The notes beneath the pieces are model-generated. The model worked only from the letters and a program-made list of their open reading frames with translations. It made no database searches and had not been told where the DNA came from. Shown here piece by piece: positions 7,149 through 16,900 of a DNA stretch of 27,211 nt (within the stretch, counting starts at the first letter, position 1; every line of letters begins with the position of its first letter). A program made the translations under genes and the position numbers. Source of the DNA: a virus; IMG/VR virus record IMGVR_UViG_3300000553_000275, positions 1 to 27,211 of that record, one strand, 5' to 3'.

Positions 7149-10100
7149 ATGGCATCATTCAATATATTGCAGGAAAATTCTTACGGGATAAATTACACAA
7201 GCTATCTTAATCAATCAGATACTAATCTTTATTTGGGGCCGTCTATTAATGAATTTTTCTTTGGAACCGGGGATGTAAGCAAAGATTCAATCGAAATGGG
7301 AATTTATGATTCTTCGCAAAATCTCCTGTATTTTACATCTATAACGGGTTCCTATACTACCACAAGAAATAATTATTTGTATACAGATATTGACGGGAAT
7401 TCCTTTGTCGATTATTTTGACAAAACTACAGGAAACTTTATACAGAGATCTTATAGAAGTTTGTTAATAGATATCCCGGACTTTATATCAAGTTCTATTA
7501 GTAATTCTTCGAGTCTATCTTCAAGTTTGTTTACTGGAGCATCTAACAATTTCTACATCTCTGTCAACCCGATAATAAATTTCTTCTCAATATCGAATCC
7601 ACTGGTGATAAAGGAGATAAGCAACTCTAAACAAGAGATTCGATTGGTCAAAAACTTCTTGTCTGAAAATGTTGAAAATGATATCTCTTTGGAATTTAAG
7701 AATTCCCAGATTTATCTGAACGGGAACACGAGTATAAACCTGAAATCTGGCATAATTCATACTATTACGGTTTCTGTTAGTGGAAACGAAGATATTACGG
7801 ACATTGGGTTTAGTCTTGTTAAGGACGGACCGATACTCGGAACCGGTACAAACTACACTTCAAATATAATTTTTAAACCATTGACCCAGGAAATAATACT
7901 TGATACTACTTCCGGCAATTTCCCCCAAGTGTTATGGATATATAACAAACATCAATCAGGAATGGGATGTCAAATCACATTTGCGGATTCTGTTGACAAA
8001 GATATATTCAAACTAAATACTGAATTTCTTTCTCTCGATTCAAATAAGTTTGTATATGAACAGATATACGATATAATGGAATATTATCTCAACAGTTTTA
8101 ATTGTGTAAACTTATATAACTCGACCAAAAATAATAATGTCGCTGAGATAGAATCTTTAAAGCATTTTTTCACTCTCAACTCCGATTCTGGCGTATATGA
8201 CATACTAAACACAATTTTTCATGGCGAAGCTTATTATGACAATCTCCAACGTAAACAAGTAACTATACCCGGAATACTGAATTATATATTAAATTATATG
8301 AATTTTAATTATAATTTGGTGGGAGACTTCCAAACCCTATCGTCACAAATCAATAGAATTAATGTCTATACAATAGACGAAGTACTTCGGCACAAGAATC
8401 CAAACTATACTGAAAATTCACAAACCTTATCATATTATAATGATTCTATTACGTATTTATCCAACCTATTCAACTATTTTCTCCTTGGGGTACAGGCATC
8501 TGTAAATTCAGATTTCACCGAAGTATTCAAGTCTCCCATTAGAAATGCATTAAATTTTGGAAGTAATAATTATTCGTTAATAATAAATTCAAAAATAAAT
8601 TATTCAGACCAAAATAATCTGGAATATGTTGTAAAATTAAAAGATCCGCTTCCGGATCAATACGGCATTGGATCTGCCTGTAATGTTTCAAATATAACCT
8701 ACATTCCATTTTTCCAAAGAATAAATTTCATCTCCCCCTCTCCAATTTCGAGAGCCATAAAACTAAACAGTACAAATTTCAACATTCAGATAAATGATTT
8801 ACAACCGTCAATATCAACAAAAACAAAAGAGTATAGTTATTCCGATCTATCAGTTCCATCTCCACAGAAACAGGATATACAAAATGTTAAAACGTCGACG
8901 CAGTTTAATGTAGATTTTTCAGATTTTTCAAATTTTGTGGTATTTTCGCAGGCATTTCTTCGTGTTAAGATATTTGAGAACAAGATTATTACACTTACAT
9001 TATTGGACCAAGAAGCCCAAGTACTCAAACAACAAGCCAAGAATGGCCAATATCCCTCAACATTTACACAGCATGATGGATATAATAATATAATTACTCT
9101 TGGCCCATACACGTCTGGATCTCAACAATCCGACCAAATTAATTCTATATTGGAGTCGTTCGACCCATATGAATCATATCTTTATAACCAATATACTAGT
9201 GGCAGCTTTATTTATGACATTCCACATAAGATGTTCATAGATCCGGCACAAAGTGGGTCAAAAAATCCCCAGACATCTCCATATATATCAGAGCTTGAAA
9301 GTTCTGCATATGAATATGATCGTATAAATCGGGATAGTTTGTACAATAATACTCCGGAATTTATTAATGCTGATGACAACAATTCAGACTATTTAAAATT
9401 TCTCAGTATGGTTGGGCACCATTTTGATAATATCTACCTGTATATTTCGACGATGAACGTATATACCCAGATTGGGAATGATTTGGATAATGGTATACCG
9501 AGAACTTTATTGAGTTCTGTTCTGGAATCATTTGGAATGAAATTGCCGCCGACACTATCTGGTAATACAGATGGTTCAGACGTTCTCTCTACGTATCTCA
9601 CAGATATACAAACCCCAGGCACATTAAATGGAATGTCGTTAGATGATAAGACAAAGGTTGTTTGGAAGCGTATACTGACAAATCTCCCCCAAATTTATAA
9701 AACAAAGGGAACCAATGAATCCATAACATATATATTAAACTGCTATGGTATTCCGGAAAACTTGATTACAATTAAGGAATTCGGTGGCGGATATACATCT
9801 CCAGGAATAGATTCTTGGAATGACGTGGCAGAAAAAGAATATTTATTACAATTCGTCGGGAATAATAATGAATATGTGAGAATTGATGGGGCCGGAGGGT
9901 ATATGTCTCTGGATTTTAAATTTTCTGTGTCAGATAAGGATTATTCCCCAGGAAATTTGGTAGAATTATATTCAAAATTTGGCAACAATATGTCCCAAAC
10001 TGTATCATTTGGCATCATAAAGGGAACAGATGTCAATGGAATGTATTATATCATTATCAGAGACCCTATCAGCGGAAGTGAATATGGATATGTGACAGAC

Positions 10101-12113
10101 CCAATTCCTTTGTTTGACGGAAACATAACCAGCGTAATGTTAAGAAAAAATCATGTAAACCCAGAGTTTGAAAATTCCTGTTTTCCTGTAGACGCTATTC
10201 CTGTTCAATATGATATTGTGTCTGCAAGGAACAATACAATTCGTGATACATCATCAATCAAAGAATTTTCGTTCTATTTGTCTGGATCTGTTAACACTAT
10301 ATTTAGATCGAATAATATCAATATGTTCGGAAATTCATACCAAATTCCAGCATTAGTTTACTTTTCTTCCGAAGATGTGCTAAACCTACTGTCTTCAGAA
10401 TTGGATCCCAATGACATTTTTGGCCCAGAAATGCAAGAAATACAATACGGGATGAATTATTCTGGGTCTTGGAACAATCCGTACGATCCAAATCAAAAAT
10501 CAATCTTTAAATTAAATTTTATCGGGACACTCGACAAATTTACATTTAATTTGAACCCAATTAATAATGATGAGTTTTACACGAAATGTATAAATTTAAA
10601 TTCGTATACTACTAGACATCCATCATCAAGCTATTTCGATACATTGTTTAGATTTGATTTGGGATTTCCTATAGATATAAGCGTGAGTTCATCAGCAGTT
10701 TCCGGTGGATATTCTGTCCAGAATTCCAACCCAGAATATTCAAATATAACTGCAAGCGCATTTAATTTCATAGGTGTAAATTATTCATCATCTTTTAATA
10801 CTTCCTCATGTGTTAGCCAGTCCGTATCAGTATTCCCATATCAAACCCAGAAATTCGATATAATTAATCAATATTACACGTCAGAGGTTGGTCCAAACAG
10901 ATTTGAAAATGAGAAAATTAATAAAAAATCCATAGTTTCTCCGGAAAATAGGCTTTCTCCTGCCAATGCACTATTTTACAAAGACTCAATAAATGATACA
11001 AAAGATTCAAATAAATTGGGAATATTTGTTGCCCCCGTGGAAGAAAGAAATTCTGATATATTGAACTTCTTTGGGAATCATAAAATAATATCTGCGATTG
11101 CCACTCCATATGATACATTGTCAAATGATACATCCTATACTGCATTGAAAAATCTTAGACGGGAATATTATGGTACACATAAACAGAGGATATTATTTAA
11201 CGAGCTGTTCATTATGTATCAAACATACATTGATAAAAGTGTTTTTCAGACTCTTATTAATGTAATCCCTGGTAGAAATAAAGTATATTCCGGAATATTG
11301 ATAGAACCGTCAATTCTGGAAAGAAACAGAATACACAGCCGAGTTGGCACGCATACCATAACAACGTTATCAGCAAATATAGAAATAGGGGAAAAGATAG
11401 TGAGCGATTCTGATGATGCTGGAAAATACTTTATCGCCACGGAAAATGTTGGCGGTATAATTCCTATTAATGAAGAAAATAAAAATGTATCATATAGCGA
11501 TAATAATTGGATGGGATTGGGAGAGTATGTAGATGTACCAGACCCATTTCAATTAAATGTTTATTGCGAATCTGGAAGCGGTCTTGTATATTACACGGAT
11601 GGGAAAGTATATCAGGCATATATTTTATATAAAAACGATTCATTGTATTATGCAAATGATAGTGATACATTAATATCGACATACAAAAAACGTTCACAAA
11701 AAATGGTATTATTCCCAGCAATCTACAATTTTATACTTGAGGAAAGCGATCCTATTATAGAAAGTGAATCGGAGAACGATTTATCTATTGAAAACACATA
11801 TTTTAGTTCATCAGTATATCAAATTAGTCATTCAATCGTAGGATTGCTGGTTCCTTTTACATCCAGTTGTTATTATAACAATTTAATGTCCAGAGATATA
11901 TTCACTAGGAAGAAGTGCTATTACACATCCAGCGGAAGTATATCAACTAACCATTCTCCAACGTGGTTTGTCAAGTCAAGACAGACATCACAAACAACCA
12001 TCAGTGATCCTGATAATACAAATAATGGAGATGTTGCCCCGATTATTTATAGAATTGTTACGGGACCTGTTAAAGCGGGGGGAATCACTAATCCCAACAT
12101 ATTAAATAAATAA
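7149..12113 (+). CDS. Giant tail/baseplate protein with gpI-like core and lectin-like domain
   Basis: A 1654-residue structural protein. Residues about 745-885 carry the recognisable core: DYLKFLSMVGHHFDNIYLYI, then VWKRILTNLPQIYKTKGTNE and ITYILNCYGIP, ending IKEFGGG. The pattern 'leader, LP.IYK.KGT..SI..ILN.YGIP' is shared with P2 gpI-type baseplate proteins and their enlarged relatives in big phages. After it, residues about 890-1040 (EYVRIDGAGGYMSLDFKF onward) look like a concanavalin/LamG-type jelly roll. The first 740 residues are beta-rich and Asn/Ser-rich with no assignment. D80-D91 (DIDGNSFVDYFD) looks like a lone EF-hand-type loop. The C-terminal 350 residues include IDKSVFQTLINVIPGRNKV, common near the end of such proteins. 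It most likely links the baseplate to the fibres. The start four bases after the previous stop is supported by tight packing. Confidence 0.75.
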   Translation: MASFNILQENSYGINYTSYLNQSDTNLYLGPSINEFFFGTGDVSKDSIEMGIYDSSQNLLYFTSITGSYTTTRNNYLYTDIDGNSFVDYFDKTTGNFIQRSYRSLLIDIPDFISSSISNSSSLSSSLFTGASNNFYISVNPIINFFSISNPLVIKEISNSKQEIRLVKNFLSENVENDISLEFKNSQIYLNGNTSINLKSGIIHTITVSVSGNEDITDIGFSLVKDGPILGTGTNYTSNIIFKPLTQEIILDTTSGNFPQVLWIYNKHQSGMGCQITFADSVDKDIFKLNTEFLSLDSNKFVYEQIYDIMEYYLNSFNCVNLYNSTKNNNVAEIESLKHFFTLNSDSGVYDILNTIFHGEAYYDNLQRKQVTIPGILNYILNYMNFNYNLVGDFQTLSSQINRINVYTIDEVLRHKNPNYTENSQTLSYYNDSITYLSNLFNYFLLGVQASVNSDFTEVFKSPIRNALNFGSNNYSLIINSKINYSDQNNLEYVVKLKDPLPDQYGIGSACNVSNITYIPFFQRINFISPSPISRAIKLNSTNFNIQINDLQPSISTKTKEYSYSDLSVPSPQKQDIQNVKTSTQFNVDFSDFSNFVVFSQAFLRVKIFENKIITLTLLDQEAQVLKQQAKNGQYPSTFTQHDGYNNIITLGPYTSGSQQSDQINSILESFDPYESYLYNQYTSGSFIYDIPHKMFIDPAQSGSKNPQTSPYISELESSAYEYDRINRDSLYNNTPEFINADDNNSDYLKFLSMVGHHFDNIYLYISTMNVYTQIGNDLDNGIPRTLLSSVLESFGMKLPPTLSGNTDGSDVLSTYLTDIQTPGTLNGMSLDDKTKVVWKRILTNLPQIYKTKGTNESITYILNCYGIPENLITIKEFGGGYTSPGIDSWNDVAEKEYLLQFVGNNNEYVRIDGAGGYMSLDFKFSVSDKDYSPGNLVELYSKFGNNMSQTVSFGIIKGTDVNGMYYIIIRDPISGSEYGYVTDPIPLFDGNITSVMLRKNHVNPEFENSCFPVDAIPVQYDIVSARNNTIRDTSSIKEFSFYLSGSVNTIFRSNNINMFGNSYQIPALVYFSSEDVLNLLSSELDPNDIFGPEMQEIQYGMNYSGSWNNPYDPNQKSIFKLNFIGTLDKFTFNLNPINNDEFYTKCINLNSYTTRHPSSSYFDTLFRFDLGFPIDISVSSSAVSGGYSVQNSNPEYSNITASAFNFIGVNYSSSFNTSSCVSQSVSVFPYQTQKFDIINQYYTSEVGPNRFENEKINKKSIVSPENRLSPANALFYKDSINDTKDSNKLGIFVAPVEERNSDILNFFGNHKIISAIATPYDTLSNDTSYTALKNLRREYYGTHKQRILFNELFIMYQTYIDKSVFQTLINVIPGRNKVYSGILIEPSILERNRIHSRVGTHTITTLSANIEIGEKIVSDSDDAGKYFIATENVGGIIPINEENKNVSYSDNNWMGLGEYVDVPDPFQLNVYCESGSGLVYYTDGKVYQAYILYKNDSLYYANDSDTLISTYKKRSQKMVLFPAIYNFILEESDPIIESESENDLSIENTYFSSSVYQISHSIVGLLVPFTSSCYYNNLMSRDIFTRKKCYYTSSGSISTNHSPTWFVKSRQTSQTTISDPDNTNNGDVAPIIYRIVTGPVKAGGITNPNILNK

Positions 12114-12145
12114 AATAAAAAGGATGAAATACTCTTCTAATAGTA

Positions 12146-12153
12146 TATTTATA
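12146..12153. promoter_or_regulatory. Gap octamer TATTTATA (candidate late promoter element), copy 2
   Basis: Lies in the 59-base gap before the gene at 12173, 19 bases upstream of its ATG. The minus strand reads TATAAATA, a perfect T4 late-promoter core. An AGGA at 12157-12160 lies between the octamer and the start and is a weak ribosome-binding site. Confidence 0.5.
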
Positions 12154-12172
12154 GTCAGGAATAACAAAATTT

Positions 12173-12805
12173 ATGGCATATATAGATAACAAGTCAATAA
12201 TTGTGGATGCGGTTTTAACTAAAAAGGGCCGAGAATTATTAGCAACAAATGGGAGCCTTAACATCACAGCATTTGCACTATCCGACGATGAGATAGATTA
12301 TTCGCTGTACAATCCCAATGCTGCCAGTCCTGATTTGATGGAAATTGCCCTTGTTAATACCCCCGTATTTGAACCAAATGTTGACGAAACCCAGGTAATG
12401 AAGTATAAATTGGTAACTCTAGACCAGGGCACGACATTTATTCCTACGATTTCTATTTCACAGACGGCAATAGAACAATATTCGACATATAATGGAAGAA
12501 TAGTAATTTCTCCTTCCACCACTCCCGCCAATTACAATTCAAACCTTGGATATACTGCGATATTATCTAACAATGTTGTAGGAAATATTGTCGTAATTAC
12601 ACAGGCCCCAAATGTTGGCGCATCCACCGGGACAGTCCCTATTTTTTCGGGCGACGTATCATCGGCAACATCACAAACACTTGTCGGTCTTGAATTCGCA
12701 TTTACAGTAAATCCAGCATTAACTCGAACAACCACTACCACATTGACAATCGTTGGAAATGAGAGTGGCGGGTCAGTATCAATTCCGGTGACAGTAAAGG
12801 TATAA
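12173..12805 (+). CDS. Conserved phage structural protein (VDAVLTKKGRELLA family)
   Basis: A 210-residue protein whose first 50 residues (IIVDAVLTKKGRELLA, then ITAFALSDDEIDYSLYN) match a very recurrent pattern in tail regions of marine and other large environmental phages: '...VDAVLT..GR..LA......I.KFALGDDEIDY.LY'. These are generally annotated only as structural or hypothetical. The rest (residues 60-210) is Thr/Val/Ile-rich beta, including a Thr-rich TRTTTTTLTIVGNESGG strand and IPVTVKV at the end, resembling an Ig-like or cadherin-like domain. It is the first gene after a gap with a TATTTATA octamer and is followed four bases later by another structural gene, so the pair is probably an operon. 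Confidence 0.75.
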   Translation: MAYIDNKSIIVDAVLTKKGRELLATNGSLNITAFALSDDEIDYSLYNPNAASPDLMEIALVNTPVFEPNVDETQVMKYKLVTLDQGTTFIPTISISQTAIEQYSTYNGRIVISPSTTPANYNSNLGYTAILSNNVVGNIVVITQAPNVGASTGTVPIFSGDVSSATSQTLVGLEFAFTVNPALTRTTTTTLTIVGNESGGSVSIPVTVKV

Positions 12806-12809
12806 AAAT

Positions 12810-13904
12810 ATGGCAACATCCAATTTTAAAGTTTATCAATCTTTTGATTCTGCTGATATAATTAGCGGTAAATTTAACACCGTTTCGAGTGGATTTTTTC
12901 CTGGCGGAAACGTATTTTTTTCACAATCTCTCTTATTGACATCATCGGCCCAAGTAGCAACAGCATCTTTGTTTGGCGGATCATATGATATTCTAAATGG
13001 GTTATATTACACCGAGGTCTATGATAATAGTTATTCAAACCCACAGGTATTGTTCACAATTGCATATGGAAATATTACCGGAAGCGGGGCATCAAATTCA
13101 GATATTAATCAAACTCAGGCTATATATACACAATACAAAAATATATTGTTGGGAAACTCTGATGTGGATGGAATGTTTTCTTTTAGAACCGGAGGAACGG
13201 GAAGTTTTCAAACTGTAAATTCTGGTGACATATATACAATTAATTTTTCGTCCATGTTAACATCAAACCAAATTGATCCGGGACAGTGGAATATAACATT
13301 AAAAGGTCCTACTGGCACGATTTCTCTTATCGATGAAACTCCCCTTAAACAAGTTTCCAATAATTCTGGAGTATACGAGATTATTTCTGGTTCATATGAT
13401 TCCAGTTTAGGTCAGACTGTTCAATACGGGACCGGGAGTTATAATGGATACGGTTTATTTTATCCTGCAAACGGAATAATTGTCTTGAATGCTTCACAAT
13501 TATCCAGCTCAATTGGTCTGGCTGTGCCTCCCGCCGGACAATCCGGTTCATTGGCAGATCAATATCAGATACAAATATATAATGCACTGGTAAATGCTTC
13601 CGGTTCATCCATTAGAATCAGAAAATCAGAATTTGTTCCGTCTACCCACTATTTTGTCAGAGTTAAGAATCAAGACTATAATTTTACGAATAATCCTACA
13701 TTTGTATATAATGCAAAAAATGTTCCTACTGGCAATTCTCCGGGAGATATTATCGCTGGATTATCTGCATCCCCGACTACATATGTAACCACAATTGGTT
13801 TATACAATGATGTAAATGAGTTAGTAGCCGTGGCTAAACTTAGTAGACCCACACATAAAGACTTTAATAGTGAAATTTTGTGCAGGATTCGGCTCGATTT
13901 TTAA
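12810..13904 (+). CDS. Phage structural protein with C-terminal TTIGLYN module
   Basis: A 364-residue probable virion protein. The N-terminus (KVYQSFDSADIISGKFNTVS) and the middle (LFTIAYGNITGSGA, then TQAIYTQYKNILLG) match a family of tail-region proteins common in large environmental phages, with no known precise role. Residues 323-364 form a module (TYVTTIGLYNDVNELVAVAK, LSRP, then a final IRLDF strand) that reappears at the end of the 1052-residue product downstream. AAAGG at 12796-12800, nine bases before the ATG, is a reasonable ribosome-binding site lying inside the previous gene. It follows that gene's stop by four bases. Confidence 0.75.
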   Translation: MATSNFKVYQSFDSADIISGKFNTVSSGFFPGGNVFFSQSLLLTSSAQVATASLFGGSYDILNGLYYTEVYDNSYSNPQVLFTIAYGNITGSGASNSDINQTQAIYTQYKNILLGNSDVDGMFSFRTGGTGSFQTVNSGDIYTINFSSMLTSNQIDPGQWNITLKGPTGTISLIDETPLKQVSNNSGVYEIISGSYDSSLGQTVQYGTGSYNGYGLFYPANGIIVLNASQLSSSIGLAVPPAGQSGSLADQYQIQIYNALVNASGSSIRIRKSEFVPSTHYFVRVKNQDYNFTNNPTFVYNAKNVPTGNSPGDIIAGLSASPTTYVTTIGLYNDVNELVAVAKLSRPTHKDFNSEILCRIRLDF

Positions 13905-13950
13905 AAATAGTCATATAATATTAAAATCTGCAATTTCTCTGTAAATTCTC

Positions 13951-13958
13951 TATTTATA
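13951..13958. promoter_or_regulatory. Gap octamer TATTTATA (candidate late promoter element), copy 3
   Basis: Sits in the 58-base gap before the 1052-residue gene, four bases upstream of the ATG at 13963. The minus strand reads TATAAATA. There is no ribosome-binding site in the gap, so a + strand transcript from here would be nearly leaderless. Confidence 0.5.
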
Positions 13959-13962
13959 TGTA

Positions 13963-16900
13963 ATGAATGATGTAGGCATATCGGTAGAATTTATCAATTA
14001 TGGAACCCCATGGGTAGCAAACTATTGTACGTTGGTTGATAGTGGTTCTTCCCCATATATCCTCGAAGAAGAGGATTTAACCCAAGATATAGAACTGGAA
14101 GATACTGGTTCTGGTTATATAAATCTTGAATCCATAAATTCCATTTCTTCATTAAATTTGCCATATTATGGCGTTCCATATTTCGTTTTCATTCCACCGA
14201 CATCTGCATCATATGATAGTAGTTCTTACTCAGTAGCATTGCAGCAATCAGATTATGATTTCACAACTATAAGAGAAGGATTATTTGTAAATTCAAATGT
14301 AATGTTTAATCCAGATATTGAGTGTAAAAATGTTGATGATACATACAAACGAATAGTTTTCAATCAGGTAAAAAATTCATATTATGATTTCAATCCAATC
14401 ACCACAATTGGGTCTAACAACCAATTCGATGTTATGTTGGATGGAAAAAATCAAGTAATATATTCATCTATAAAATCAGTGAACATCCCGCAGCCATTTT
14501 TCGGAGAAAGTATTATTCAAAACAGTATAGCAATTAGGGAAAATCGTGGATTGGTAGATTATACCATTGTGGACGACGGAAATGGAAACTTGTATACTAA
14601 GGACAAAATGTTCTCGGTGGTAATAGATGATCAGAATAGGGGAGAATTTTCAACATTTCCAACAGCATCAGAAACAACTTCATCAATTAGTGAATCCTCT
14701 TGTAGATTTTATACAAGACGGCTGAATATGGGATACTCGGTCGCAGCAAGCGATGAATACGCCGCCATAGGTTCACCATGTTTTGAAAAACACATCCCGA
14801 CGGAAGGATTTGTTGATATCTACAACTATGACAAAACCGTAAGTGATAAATTTTCATATTTAATGACATTAAAACACACCCCAGACATTGCGTATCCAGT
14901 GTATGATATTTTAATTGAAACAAATACGGATTTTGGAAGATCTGTTGATGTATGTGGAAAAGCCTGTGCCATATCGGTAATTACTGCAAAATATTATTTT
15001 ACTTCTTCGTTCGGGATTGATGTATATTCCTCAAGCGCAGTTCCGGCAATAGAAATTTACGATTTGTCTACAACATCTTCTCTACCATCAACCATAGTTT
15101 CGGCTTCGATGGTGCCATCCATTTACGATACTGGGTCTGGAACATTCGGTCAAAAAATATCAATCAATAACAATTTTCTGGTAGTTGGTTGTCCGTATTC
15201 TTACAAGAATCCAAACACATTGAAATTTGGAGGAAGTGTCTATGTTTTTTCCGGAAGTATTAATACTGAGTATTCTTTCCATTCTATGTTAACCGGAAGC
15301 AATCCCGGAACAGATATTCTATTCGGAAGAGATTTGAAGATAGATAAGACATATAATAGAATCATTGTTGGTAATGGAAATTTTGACCAAGCAATAAGTT
15401 CTAATGCCTACTTGTTTGAATATGTCAGTGGTTCTTGGAAAGAAATATATACGTTTTCTTCCCCACCGAAAACAACAGAGAATTTGAATTTCATAGGTGT
15501 CCAGCCATACAGTACAGAACTTGACCTTCCGGATGCATTTGGAACATCTGTATCAATATATTGTGCATCATATAATGATTATACCGTCGCTATTGGGGCA
15601 CCATTTGATAGAGTAGTTACCGAATATAGCGGTTCTTCATGTTATAAAAATGGGGCGGTATACCTATTTGATCGTCAATATTGCACTCTTACGGGGAGTG
15701 GGTCTATAATATCATATGTCGATGATGGGTTTGTTCAAAACAGAGTCTCTGGTAATGATGAAACATTCAAGAACAATAAATTTGGCCACTCTGTAGATTT
15801 ACATGATAACAAACTTGTAGTATCTTCTCCGAAATATTTACAGGAATTGCCAGCAGACTATTTCTCCGGGACATTCATGGAAAACAATTTGTTGGTACAT
15901 CCCCGGTTGGAGGAAGCGTATCTTGGGATGTTCCACATATATATAAAAACGGAGACGTATGTACCACCAAGTATGTCAAATAATAGTGGATCAGTTTTGA
16001 ATTTCGCATGGTCAGATTATGCGACATATAAGCCACGAAAGCTGTATGGGCATCCGCATTGTTTTTATGCATATGACGTAGCAATATTTAATGATAATCT
16101 TGTTGTAGGGAATCCTATAGTACTTGTTAATTCAACGTCGGGATCTTCTGCACCATACGATATATCTCTTGAGAATACTATTGTCGATGTTCAGGTGGAT
16201 AAGACAGTATTTGTTAAGAATTTACAGGGAAACTTTAATATTTTCACATTTTCTGATTATGAATCTGAACATCACGTCGGAAATGTTTTTTACAAGACTG
16301 GAAGAATGGTACTATCAACTTCCGGATCTATATTTGATTCTATTTTTGAAACATATGTTAATGATTTTCCAATATATGACATAGAATTCAAGAACAAAAT
16401 TCGATTATATGAGAAGGAAATCATATGTACCGTGAATCCCGGAGAATTCAATTATAGTACAAATCCAACAGCATATACCTATAGCATTGTCTCCCCATTG
16501 GATCTAAATAAAACGGGCAAATTTGAATTTGATGACTGTGATAAGGTTTTACGTGGTCTATATTACAAATTTACCGGAACCGAAGCTTGGTGGAAATTGT
16601 TCGATGGATTCTCGGATATGTCCAACTTTGATACAGCCATTGAAAACAGTCTATTTAACTATTATATATCAAATAGTCCTACCAAAACATTATTAACATC
16701 TCGCCTTACCCCAAATGAAATTTCGTACATTGTGAACGATTTGAATAAAGTATTGGATATAAATGGAGATGGGGTTTCAGACTATAATGATATTAAACTT
16801 GTGTGGAAATATTTTGTTTCACATTTGTCCCCCAACAACTTTAATCAATATCAAACATCGAGATGCATTTCTGGTAATAGGCCAACATATGATATGGTCA

